DNA of 22,921 bases from JBDHBD01 sp039586095 (lineage in GTDB: Bacteria > Gemmatimonadota > Gemmatimonadetes > Palauibacterales > Palauibacteraceae): positions 1-22,921 of the forward strand of contig JBDHLB010000054.1 of the NCBI GenBank assembly GCA_039586095.1. The letters run 5' to 3'. Below, in pieces: positions 15,943 to 22,803 of the stretch; position 1 is the first letter of the stretch; each line of letters opens with the position of its first letter. Position numbers and translations under genes: made by a program. Below the pieces are notes generated by a model. It was not told where the DNA came from, did not search any database, and saw only the letters and a program-made list of their open reading frames with translations.

Positions 15943-18017
15943 TCGATCGCTTCCTCTTCCAAGGCCTCGGCTCTGTCGTCGACTGCCACGCCATGCTGCG
16001 CGCCACCGATAGAGTTCAGGTACGCCATCAGGTCGTTAAGCTGTGACTTGGTCAGGTCGTTGACGACCCCGTGGTTGTCCTCCCCCCCGTATTTCGTCCA
16101 CACCTCCTCCAACGTCATGGCGCGACCATCATGCAGGAAAGGCGCCTGATCGTAGAGATTGTTCAGGGACGGCGTGTCGAATTCGCTCTCCGTGTCCGTC
16201 GGCCCCTTCGAGCCGACGTCCGCTTTCTGGAGATTGGTGAACAGCGGAGGCGGATGGCAGGAGATGCAGCGATTCTCCGGCGGGATCGGTGTTCCGTCGT
16301 TCGCCCGGTCCCGCTCGAAGAGGGCCTTCCCCCGCTCCTGCGCCGGCGTGAGCTCGCCATCGACCCCTGCGAATCGATTGGGTGCGTGGGACAGGGACAT
16401 GATGTAGGCGACGAGGGCGTGCAGTTCTTCCTCGGCGTATGGCTCCGTTCGGGTCAACCACTTCGCGAACCGGAATCCGCACTGACGATATAGGCTCACA
16501 TTCTTGCCGGTCCACTTGTAGGGCGAAGTCTCGCTCAACCCACGGAGCGAGAGGTTGTTGACCACGTTCAGACCGATGCCGTCCGGTTCGAGATCGTAGG
16601 TGAGCGCATCGTGGTGGCCTTCGGGGTGGCACGAGCGGCAGCTGAACTGACCCTGAAAAGTGTGGTCGGCGCTGTGGAACAGTCGCATCCCACGGCGAAC
16701 CATCGTCACCCGCTCGGGACCGCCCAGATCGATCGAGTCGACCACCTCGAGTCGCTCCGTGTCGATCACCGCGATCCTGTCCGCGGCTCGCTCCGCCAGG
16801 TAAAGGCGTCGACCGTCGGGCGACACGGCGAGGCTCTTCGGATTCGGTCCGGTCGGGATCCGCTTCACTACGTAGTGGCCGCTCACCCCGAGGTGGTTCG
16901 CGTATAGCGCCAGGCTGTCGGCGGGCGTCGCGCGAACGAAATCGCGCAAGGAAGGCAGATCGACCACCGTGACCACATCGGCCCCCGCGTGGCTCACGAA
17001 GGCGTACCGACCGTCGGGCATCACGGCGACGTCATAGGGGTCGGCGAAAAACGCGTTCACGTCATCGAGCAGAAGCTGAATCAACTGCTCACGCTCCGTC
17101 GCGCCTCCCTGACCCTCATCTTCTCGCAAATCCCGCTCGACGATGCCGATGCCGAACGTCTGCATCCAACCCCTCCCGATCTGGGTGGCCGGAAGGAGGT
17201 TCTTGGGCCGAATCAGGCTCACCAGCGCCCAGTCGCCGGACGGGGTGAAATCGATCCCCTCGATCACGTGCGCACCCTCGAAGAGGAGTCGGTCGGCCAC
17301 GCGGTTCGACGCGACATCGATGACCGTCACCTCCGCGGCCGGCGGCTCTCGGAATTCGAGGCCGCGCGACAGTCGGCTGGTCACGTAGACCGTTTCGTCG
17401 TCCGGGGCGAGCGCCACGGCATAAGGATTGCGCCCCGCCACCAACCGCATCCGCTCCTCGCCTGCGGCCAGATCGACGAGCGAGACACTGTTCGACGTCG
17501 TGTTGGCGACGTACAGGGTCGTCTCATCCGGACCGAAGGCCATGCCCGACGGCCCGATCCCCACCTGGATCTCCGAGACCACGTCCCCGGACGCCAGATC
17601 GACGACCGAGATCGAATTGGACCAGCGGTTGCTGACGTAGGCCGTGCTCCCGTTTGCGGTCACGAGAGCCGTGTGCGGGCGGCGACCGACGGGGATCGAT
17701 CGCTCCAGCCGCCCCTCGCGCGCATCCACGACGAGCAACAGATCCGAGTCTTCGGCCGTCACGTAAAGCTTCGCCCCGTCCCTCGAGACCTCGACGTCGA
17801 GCGGCGACAGGTATTGCTCCTGCCACAGACCGGCCAGCACACCGTCCTGCTGGGTCGCCACGTGGCACGGAATGCAATTCAGACTTGGCGATCGCGTGCC
17901 CGACATGTAGCGGACGTGCTCGACCGAGTGGCGGTAGCCGTTGAAGCCGACCAGCACCGCGACCAGCAGGCCCACGCTGCCCCAGAGCAGCCATCTCCGT
18001 CGTCGTGTGTGGCTCAC
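15939..18017 (-). CDS. Membrane-anchored three-heme cytochrome with YVTN propeller and MauG/cytochrome c peroxidase-like C-terminus
   Basis: The protein has 692 aa. An N-terminal membrane anchor (about 8-27) is followed by heme motif CIPCH (48-52), then a YVTN propeller of about 350 residues (DAKLYVTAEDSDLLLVVDA-like blades such as NGSTAYVSNRWSNSISVVDL and DETTLYVANTTSNSVSLVDL). The C-terminal di-heme part resembles the MauG/CcpA family, with CRSCH (460-464) and CISCH (584-588), and ends in TLEEVWTKYGGEDNHGVVNDLTKSQLNDLMAYL. It should sit on the periplasmic face and carry electrons or oxidise a partner protein. The start GTG at 18017 overlaps the preceding stop by four bases (GTGA). Because of a frameshift in the upstream gene, an uninterrupted frame runs from 19520 to 15939; automated calling could report one 1193-aa chimera, which I reject. 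Confidence 0.85.
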   Translation of the reverse strand: MSHTRRRRWLLWGSVGLLVAVLVGFNGYRHSVEHVRYMSGTRSPSLNCIPCHVATQQDGVLAGLWQEQYLSPLDVEVSRDGAKLYVTAEDSDLLLVVDAREGRLERSIPVGRRPHTALVTANGSTAYVSNRWSNSISVVDLASGDVVSEIQVGIGPSGMAFGPDETTLYVANTTSNSVSLVDLAAGEERMRLVAGRNPYAVALAPDDETVYVTSRLSRGLEFREPPAAEVTVIDVASNRVADRLLFEGAHVIEGIDFTPSGDWALVSLIRPKNLLPATQIGRGWMQTFGIGIVERDLREDEGQGGATEREQLIQLLLDDVNAFFADPYDVAVMPDGRYAFVSHAGADVVTVVDLPSLRDFVRATPADSLALYANHLGVSGHYVVKRIPTGPNPKSLAVSPDGRRLYLAERAADRIAVIDTERLEVVDSIDLGGPERVTMVRRGMRLFHSADHTFQGQFSCRSCHPEGHHDALTYDLEPDGIGLNVVNNLSLRGLSETSPYKWTGKNVSLYRQCGFRFAKWLTRTEPYAEEELHALVAYIMSLSHAPNRFAGVDGELTPAQERGKALFERDRANDGTPIPPENRCISCHPPPLFTNLQKADVGSKGPTDTESEFDTPSLNNLYDQAPFLHDGRAMTLEEVWTKYGGEDNHGVVNDLTKSQLNDLMAYLNSIGGAQHGVAVDDRAEALEEEAIE

Positions 18018-18519
18018 CGCACCTGTCCCTGGTTCGTGTCCAGAACGATCGGTCGGGCACGCACGGCCATCGGCACCCGGTTCTCGGGTGCCAGCTCCCG
18101 GTCCTCGTGACAGCCGATGCATCCCCGGCGCTCGCCTGGCCGCACCCAGATCCACGCCGAAGGACCGCGCACCGTCGAGCCATCTTCGTCCAGCGTCTCT
18201 ATCCGTACCGGCGTATCCGCCAGGAGCTCGATATAGAACGAGCCGTCGGCCTCCAGCGGGACTTCGCCCACGATTCCATCCAGCGAGCTGACCCGCACTG
18301 CCACGCTGCGCGGAGCAGCCGCATCTTCCGTCACCGGCGGGAGCGTGGACAGGTCGGCATTCAGACAGAACAGCTCGCCCGACACTTTCGAAGTGTCGAC
18401 CACGCTCTCGAAGGTCTTGGGGGCGGGTCGCTCGACCGCGACGACGGGCTCCACGGCGTGGTAGACCGGGTCGGCGTCGAGCATCGGTTCGAGCTGGCGC
18501 TCGACAGGGTCGAACTGGT

Positions 18520-18529
18520 ACAGGACAGG
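18520..18529. repeat. Five-base tandem duplication (ACAGG twice) that shifts the HzsA-like frame
   Basis: The plus strand reads ACAGG ACAGG (minus strand CCTGT CCTGT). With both copies, the minus-strand reading after ERYGLS becomes CTSSTLSS. With one copy it continues GLYQFDPVERQLEPMLDADP, which fits the family and joins the downstream heme domain. Confidence 0.8.
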
Positions 18530-19015
18530 CCGTATCGCTCGCTGCCGGCCGGGCGATACGACACCGCGTAACGCTCTGCATCGATCGGGAAGGCGGAGTG
18601 GAACGACCCCTCCAGCCCCTCGCTGAGCAGTTCTCGCGTGTGAAGCGGCCGAAGCTTCGAGACCGCCGCCAGCGATCCGCCGTCCGCTGCACCTTCCGTC
18701 TCGACGAACACGATCGCGCCGTCGGCAGTCTCCCAGGCGCGGCCGACAGGCCGGAATCCCTCCGGACCGCGGTAGAACAGTTCGGCTCCCGTCCCGTCGA
18801 ACCGCACGGTGAACAGTTGGGCGGGCAGCGGGTCACCGGCCCCCGGCCCGCGGGAGGACGTGGACGTGAACAGCACGCGTCCATCGCGAAGCACGCTCGG
18901 AGACGCGGCAGCGCCGCGGTGGTAGGTGATTCGTGTGGCCGTCGACCGCTCAGGATCGGTCGCGTAGAGCGCCGAGTCGCCCGAGCTGTAGACGATCCGC
19001 CGGTCCGCCACGTAC

Positions 19016-19037
19016 ACCGGGTCGGTACCGGGTCGGT
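19016..19037. repeat. Eleven-base perfect tandem duplication that shifts the HzsA-like frame
   Basis: The plus strand carries ACCGGGTCGGT twice, back to back. With both copies the minus-strand protein reads GLTDPVPTRCTW and leaves the propeller pattern. With one copy it reads GLTDPVYVADRRIVYSS, a normal propeller blade. This shows the duplication is recent or artefactual. Confidence 0.85.
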
Positions 19038-19516
19038 AAGGCCACCCGGACCATCGGTGACCTGACGGACGGGCCCGGCCGGCAGACTCAGCTCCCAGAT
19101 GTGCCAGGGGTCGCCCTCGCGTCGTTGTCCGGAAAACAGCAGCGTTCGGCCGTCCGGCGAAACGGTCGGAGCCCGGGCCGAATGGAACTCCTCCGTGAGC
19201 ACTCGAAGACCGGCAGCCGGATTCTCCGGGTCGAACGCCACGATTCGGCCGTTGGCGGGGAAGCGCCATGCCGAGCCATCTGGTGAGGGCTCGGTCAATC
19301 GCGAGTCCACCGTCTCGGCGACTGGAATCTGGGTGAACAGAATCAGTCCGCTCGCCGGCCGCTCACCGGCCCGGACGATCGAGATCCCGGCTATCCCAAG
19401 GGCAAGCACCGCGAGCACGGCGATCCCCAGTCGGTAGGAGCCGGTGCGGCTCCGGCTGCCCGCCTGCCACTTGCCGCGAACACGCCGCGGGTCACGTCCT
19501 TCGGACGAGCGGGCGC

Positions 19517-21232
19517 TCATTCAGCCGCTTCCTCGACGGTCAGAAGCTGGCGGGCGGGGACGTCTTCCAGCACCTGCACGGTCCCGGAGGGCCACGCGAT
19601 CTCGATCCGCTCGACCACGTCGGCGTCTCCCAGGCCGAAATGCAGGCGGTGGTCACCCTGAGACAGGTAGCCCGTCTGGCTCATCTTCTGAGCCAGCTGT
19701 GTCCTCCCTCCGGCCGTCAGAGAGACCCGCGCACCTACGGCGTCCCGATTGCTCCGTGTTCCGATCAGCTCGAGCTCGATCCAGCTGGCCAGGTTTCCGC
19801 CCTCGTTGCGCAGCAGGGCGGGTCGGTCCTGCAGGTTCACGATCAGTACGTCGACGTCACCGTCGTTGTCGTAGTCTCCGAAGGCGCCACCCCGCCCGAC
19901 CATCTCCTCCTGAAAATATCGACCGCGTTCCACCGATACATCTTGGAACCTGCCCTGGCCCAGATTCTCGAACAGCTGGTCTTCCTGGCCGAAGAGGTGG
20001 TGCAGCGCCCCGTTCACCTGGTAGAGGTCCGGGTCGCCGTCGTTGTCGTAGTCGAAGAATCCGGTGGACCAACCGACGAACTGCCCGGCAGGCGAGGCCA
20101 CGCCGGCCGGGTACGTCACGTCGCGAAACATGTCTCCCTCGTTTCGAAACAGGGTGCTGTACGTCATGTCGGAGACGTACATGTCGAGGAGACCGTCGGC
20201 GTCGATGTCGGCGAAGTCGACCGCCATGCTCGATGTGGCGTGCCCGCTTCGCCCGAACGCCACGCCCGACGACAGGGCGGATTCGGTGAATTGTTCGCCC
20301 CCGAGGTTGCGGAAGAGGTAGTTCGCCTGGACGTCGTTAGCCACGAAAATGTCCACGTAGCCGTCCTCATCGTAGTCGGCCGCGCCGACCCCCATGGCTC
20401 GTCCATCCGGCGTTTCGATGCCGAGTCGCGCTGTCACGTCCTCGAATCGGCCGTCGCCCAGGTTGCGGTACAGCCGATCCGATTGGCCGGCGAACGCGAG
20501 CGGTCCGGTGAAGCCGTCCGGCTGAAAATGAAGATCGTATGCGGGGTCGAAGTCGACGTAGTTGCCGACGTAGAGATCCAGGAGTCCGTCGTTGTCGAAA
20601 TCCCAGACGGCGCCAACGCTGCACTCCTCACCGCCGACGCCCGCCGCAGCGGTCACATCCCTGAAGGTGCCGTCGCCCTCGTTGTGGTAGAGGACGTTCG
20701 GGCCGTAGTTGCTGACGAAGATGTCGGGATACCCGTCGTTGTCGTAGTCTCCGATGACGACACCCATGCCGTACCCCTCATCGCCGACGCGGGCGTCCCC
20801 CGTCACGTCTTCGAACGTGCCGTCGCCGCGGTTCCGGTACAGGCGGTTGGTGTGCGGACGTCTCGGTCTCGACCCGTGGCTGAACCCCTCGAGGAAAGCG
20901 CCGTTCGTGATGTAGATGTCCAGGTATCCATCGCGATCGTAGTCCAGAAACGCTCCGCCGCCGCCGGAGCTCTCGATGAGGTTGCTGAGGGAGTCATCCC
21001 CGATCGAGTGGACAAAGTCGATGCCGGCCGCGCGGGCCACGTCGGCAAAGTGGTGTCCCTTTTCGGCAGGGAGGTCCGTTGTCTCTGCCCCACCGGAGCC
21101 ATCCGCTCCAGCGCCCTCGGCCGATGAGTCGGCCCGATCCGGTCCTCCGCAGCCCGACGTCAGCCCGAGCGCCAGCCCCAGCACGAGTCCAGACACCCAC
21201 CGGATAACGACCCGGTGCGCCACGTGCCTCAT
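19517..21232 (-). CDS. ASPIC/UnbV (CRTAC1-family) calcium-binding propeller lipoprotein
   Basis: The protein has 571 aa from the ATG at 21232, which has GGAGG 5 bases upstream; a GTG at 21244 is also in frame. A lipoprotein signal (GLVLGLALGLTSGC) places it on a membrane facing the periplasm or outside. It is followed by a Ser/Gly/Asp-rich spacer. Seven FG-GAP/VCBS calcium motifs follow: DYDRDGYLD, DYDNDGYPD, DFDNDGLLD, DYDEDGYVD, DIDADGLLD, DYDNDGDPD and DYDNDGDVD, enough for one full propeller. The C-terminal ASPIC/UnbV domain has SNRDAVGARVSLTAGGRTQL, GYLSQGDHRLHFGLGDAD and IEIAWPSGTVQVLEDV. Family members are often encoded beside cytochromes and TPR proteins; no enzyme activity is established. 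It is the first gene of the leftward operon and overlaps the HzsA-like gene by four bases. Confidence 0.93.
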   Translation of the reverse strand: MRHVAHRVVIRWVSGLVLGLALGLTSGCGGPDRADSSAEGAGADGSGGAETTDLPAEKGHHFADVARAAGIDFVHSIGDDSLSNLIESSGGGGAFLDYDRDGYLDIYITNGAFLEGFSHGSRPRRPHTNRLYRNRGDGTFEDVTGDARVGDEGYGMGVVIGDYDNDGYPDIFVSNYGPNVLYHNEGDGTFRDVTAAAGVGGEECSVGAVWDFDNDGLLDLYVGNYVDFDPAYDLHFQPDGFTGPLAFAGQSDRLYRNLGDGRFEDVTARLGIETPDGRAMGVGAADYDEDGYVDIFVANDVQANYLFRNLGGEQFTESALSSGVAFGRSGHATSSMAVDFADIDADGLLDMYVSDMTYSTLFRNEGDMFRDVTYPAGVASPAGQFVGWSTGFFDYDNDGDPDLYQVNGALHHLFGQEDQLFENLGQGRFQDVSVERGRYFQEEMVGRGGAFGDYDNDGDVDVLIVNLQDRPALLRNEGGNLASWIELELIGTRSNRDAVGARVSLTAGGRTQLAQKMSQTGYLSQGDHRLHFGLGDADVVERIEIAWPSGTVQVLEDVPARQLLTVEEAAE

Positions 21233-21312
21233 CGACACCTCCACACCCGGTCCGGCGTTCGGACCCGACGGGCGCGGTTACAGAACATCCAGTGTCCAGA
21301 CATAGTCATGGA

Positions 21313-21321
21313 AGTATACCA
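21313..21321 (-). promoter_or_regulatory. Candidate extended -10 promoter element for the leftward operon
   Basis: On the minus strand the sequence reads TGGTATACT: TG, one base, then TATACT, close to the sigma-70 extended -10. No good -35 is present, which extended -10 promoters tolerate. The start of transcription would be near 21306, leaving about 74 untranslated bases before the ATG at 21232. Confidence 0.4.
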
Positions 21322-21402
21322 GAACGTGGTCCAAAAAGTTACCAGAGGTGGCGAGTGGCGAGGCCTGGCGCTGCCGTTGCCTCCCATGGCTTCCTCGGGG
21401 CG

Positions 21403-21422
21403 CTTGTGACATTTATCACAAG
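21403..21422. promoter_or_regulatory. Perfect palindrome matching the CRP/FNR-family operator
   Basis: The sequence CTTGTGACATTTATCACAAG has 7-base perfect arms around 6 bases and contains the classic TGTGA-N6-TCACA core. It lies in the divergent region, about 106 bases upstream of the inferred leftward start and about 180 bases upstream of the rightward ATG. A CRP/FNR/Dnr-type regulator could control either or both genes. The match is seen directly; the regulator is inferred. Confidence 0.55.
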
Positions 21423-21593
21423 CCACACCGTACCGGGCTAGGTCCCTCCCCGACACATCGTTGAGCCTCTGTGCCCCGTTGTTCCGACGCCTCCGCGAAG
21501 CGTCGCCGATTTGCCTAGGGAGGCTGTGCGGCACTACTAGCTGTTCCTGGATTCATTCGCCCACACCGCATTTGTCCCGCAAGGAGGTACGCT

Positions 21594-22154
21594 ATGCGCA
21601 AGCTGTTCCCGCTGATTGGACTCGTCCTCGTCGCGACATTACCGGCCGCGTTGCATGCACAGGAAGTGGAGTACGCTTCGCCGGACTTGGAAACCCAGAT
21701 CGAGAGCGCGATGAGCGCGGGCCCGGCGTCCGTCTCCGCGGAGGCTCAAGTCGTCGATTGGAATATGAACGAACTGCGACCCGGTACGAACGACTGGACC
21801 TGTCTGCCCGACAACCCGGGCACCCCGGGAACGGATCCATGGTGCATCACGGAGGCGTGGATGAACTTCCTGCACGCCTACGTAAGCAAGACGGAGCCCA
21901 CGTACACGGACATCGGCTTCGCTTACATGCTCCAGGGCGACACGCCAGTCAGCAACAGCGACCCGTATGCGACGGAACCCACCGGCCCGGAGGATTGGGT
22001 CACCGATCTGGGTGCGCATCTCATGATCCTCGTGCCTGACAAAGCCTTGCTGGAGAGCATCTCGACGGATCACCGGAATGGCGGGCCCTGGGTCATGTGG
22101 CCGAACACGCCGTACGCCCACATCATGATCCCCGTGGAAAGCCGGGGCATGTGA
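21594..22154 (+). CDS. Small secreted protein of unknown function
   Basis: The protein has 186 aa. It starts at an ATG with a near-perfect ribosome site (AAGGAGGT, 5-base spacer). A signal peptide (MRKLFPLIGLVLVATLPAALHAQ) is predicted to be cut after AHA. The mature part has two cysteines (TCLPDN and PWCITEAW) that may form a disulfide. A conserved-looking core follows: FAYMLQGDTPVSNSDPYAT, HLMILVPDKALLESISTDH and GGPWVMWPNTPYAHIMIPV. I recall this last pattern from widespread uncharacterised secreted proteins, but I know of no established function. It is transcribed away from the cytochrome/propeller operon and shares its control region. A strong hairpin lies about 120 bases after the stop. 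Confidence 0.88.
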   Translation: MRKLFPLIGLVLVATLPAALHAQEVEYASPDLETQIESAMSAGPASVSAEAQVVDWNMNELRPGTNDWTCLPDNPGTPGTDPWCITEAWMNFLHAYVSKTEPTYTDIGFAYMLQGDTPVSNSDPYATEPTGPEDWVTDLGAHLMILVPDKALLESISTDHRNGGPWVMWPNTPYAHIMIPVESRGM

Positions 22155-22273
22155 AGTTCGGTTCAGTCGTATAGCCGGAGCTCGTCCATCACAGCGACTC
22201 GGATCGACTGCCTGGACAGCTGAGGCACCGACAGACGCTCGACCGTCGCAACAGCTCTTGGCAGATCTCAACA

Positions 22274-22304
22274 CAGGGGGCGGCTCCATCGGGGCCGCCC
22301 CCTG
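22274..22304 (+). terminator. Strong GC hairpin, probable transcription terminator
   Basis: Perfect 11-base arms (CAGGGGGCGGC and GCCGCCCCCTG) enclose a 9-base loop, about 120 bases after the stop of the secreted-protein gene. No T-run follows, so it is not a textbook intrinsic terminator. It may block read-through or act with Rho. Confidence 0.55.
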
Positions 22305-22446
22305 CTGTATCCAGCCGGCTTGAGAGCCAGGAAATGAAAAAGAAGCGGGCGACCGGGCTCGGGCACGACCGAGCACCGCCAGCGAGGCCGCAGGTCGAAG
22401 CGCTCACCGGCGACCTTCAGCTTGGGAAGCGCGAACCGCGCCCCGA

Positions 22447-22507
22447 CCGACCCCGACACACCCCGAACAATGGGCGTTTTGGCCCATCCGACCCCGATAC
22501 ACCCCGA
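22447..22507. repeat. Pair of 20-base direct repeats rich in CCCCGA
   Basis: Copies at 22447-22466 and 22488-22507 differ at one base (C or T at position 11). Between them lies a small hairpin (TGGGC, 6 bases, GCCCA). The minus strand carries several GGGG tracts, giving G-quadruplex potential. The N gap starts 13 bases beyond the second copy. Confidence 0.7.
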
Positions 22508-22519
22508 CTGACCACGGTG

Positions 22520-22527
22520 NNNNNNNN
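22520..22527. other. Assembly gap (run of Ns)
   Basis: A short run of N marks a scaffold join or unresolved repeat. The true length of missing sequence is unknown, so distances across this point should not be trusted. Confidence 0.95.
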
Positions 22528-22566
22528 AACGTCACAATTAGCGGCACAATCCTCGGACGGCCCCTT

Positions 22567-22630
22567 TGGGGTTATTTCCCCACACGCTTGTAGGGAATTT
22601 CCCCACACGCTTGTAGGGGTTTTCCCTACA
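22567..22630. promoter_or_regulatory. Array of three inverted repeats about 23 bases apart
   Basis: Three dyads of the form TG(TA)GGG-spacer-CCC(C)ACA are centred near 22574.5, 22598 and 22621. The third has perfect 7-base arms (TGTAGGG, 5 bases, CCCTACA). The sequence between them forms a 23-base tandem repeat starting at 22575, 22598 and 22621; the first two copies are almost identical. The even two-turn spacing suggests an operator array for a dimeric regulator controlling the lipoprotein gene at 22804. Confidence 0.5.
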
Positions 22631-22803
22631 CGAAGATGGGAGAGTTCCCGACAGGCGTCTTGGCGTCGCGGATGGTACCATAGAGGTCAGCCGCGACGTG
22701 TTACAGCCGATGGCACGCCACGACTCCGCGTCTGCCACCCCTTACCGCAGGCAGACCACCGTGGCAGGCGCAGCCCCCATCATCGGCGTGGAGGGATGCA
22801 ACC

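Larger units (their letters stand above)
18014..19520 (-). pseudogene. HzsA-like (hydrazine synthase alpha middle-domain family) propeller/heme protein, two frameshifts
   Basis: Read in three frames, this is one gene. A membrane anchor (YRLGIAVLAVLALGIAGISIV) is followed by a TolB-like propeller (SPDGRTLLFSGQR, DRRIVYSSGDSALYATDPE, RDGRVLFTSTSS). A C-terminal domain has PVVAVERPAPKTFESVVD, VPLEADGSFYIELLADTPVRI, WIWVRPGERRGCIGCHEDRELAPENRVPMAV and one heme motif, CIGCH. That ending is typical of HzsA-related proteins found well outside anammox bacteria. Two tandem duplications break it: 11 bases at 19016-19037 and 5 bases at 18520-18529. Removing one copy of each restores a seamless frame of 497 codons. 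The ATG overlaps the upstream stop (ATGA), and the 3' end overlaps the cytochrome gene (GTGA). It could be a real pseudogene, a reversible variant or an assembly fault. Hydrazine synthesis is not implied. Confidence 0.82.
21233..21593. other. Divergent control region between the eight-gene operon and a secreted-protein gene
   Basis: About 360 bases hold no gene I accept. The region contains a candidate extended -10 for the leftward operon (21313-21321), a perfect 7-6-7 palindrome of CRP/FNR type (21403-21422), and a weak -35/-10 pair facing right: TTGCCT at 21513 and TACTAG at 21537, 18 bases apart. A minus-strand frame across the palindrome happens to read CDKCH, but it lacks a start signal, a domain or a sensible C-terminus. 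Confidence 0.6.
22155..22803. other. Non-coding region with hairpin, repeats and assembly gap
   Basis: About 650 bases hold no credible gene; open frames here are short, Arg/Pro-rich or run through the Ns. In order the region holds a strong GC hairpin (22274-22304), two near-identical 20-base CCCCGA-rich repeats flanking a small hairpin (22447-22507), a run of Ns (about 22520-22527), and three evenly spaced inverted repeats (22567-22630). The leader of the lipoprotein gene at 22804 follows. Confidence 0.65.

Noticed and set aside
14866..16149. Plus-strand frame of 427 codons opposite the Reg_prop and cytochrome genes
   Set aside because: It spans two genes with clear domains on the minus strand, and its product is low-quality Arg/Pro/Val sequence.
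16989..18110. Plus-strand frame of 373 codons opposite the cytochrome gene
   Set aside because: It is antisense to YVTN repeats and a heme domain, and shows no domain of its own.
18014..19520. Taking the HzsA-like gene as evidence for anammox or hydrazine synthesis
   Set aside because: Only the middle-domain family and one heme motif are seen. HzsB/C and hydrazine dehydrogenase genes are absent from the window, and related proteins are widespread outside anammox bacteria.
19640..21127. Long plus-strand frame (495 codons) opposite the ASPIC/UnbV gene
   Set aside because: It is antisense to a gene with seven clear calcium motifs. Its product is a Val/Arg-rich mirror of those repeats with no domain. 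Such frames are common opposite GC-rich genes.
21229..21534. Minus-strand frame reading CDKCH, a possible small cytochrome c
   Set aside because: The heme-like motif is produced by the perfect palindrome itself. There is no signal peptide, and the rest is not protein-like.
22567..22640. Reading the 23-base repeats as a CRISPR array
   Set aside because: The units abut with no spacers, there are only three, and no cas gene is nearby.
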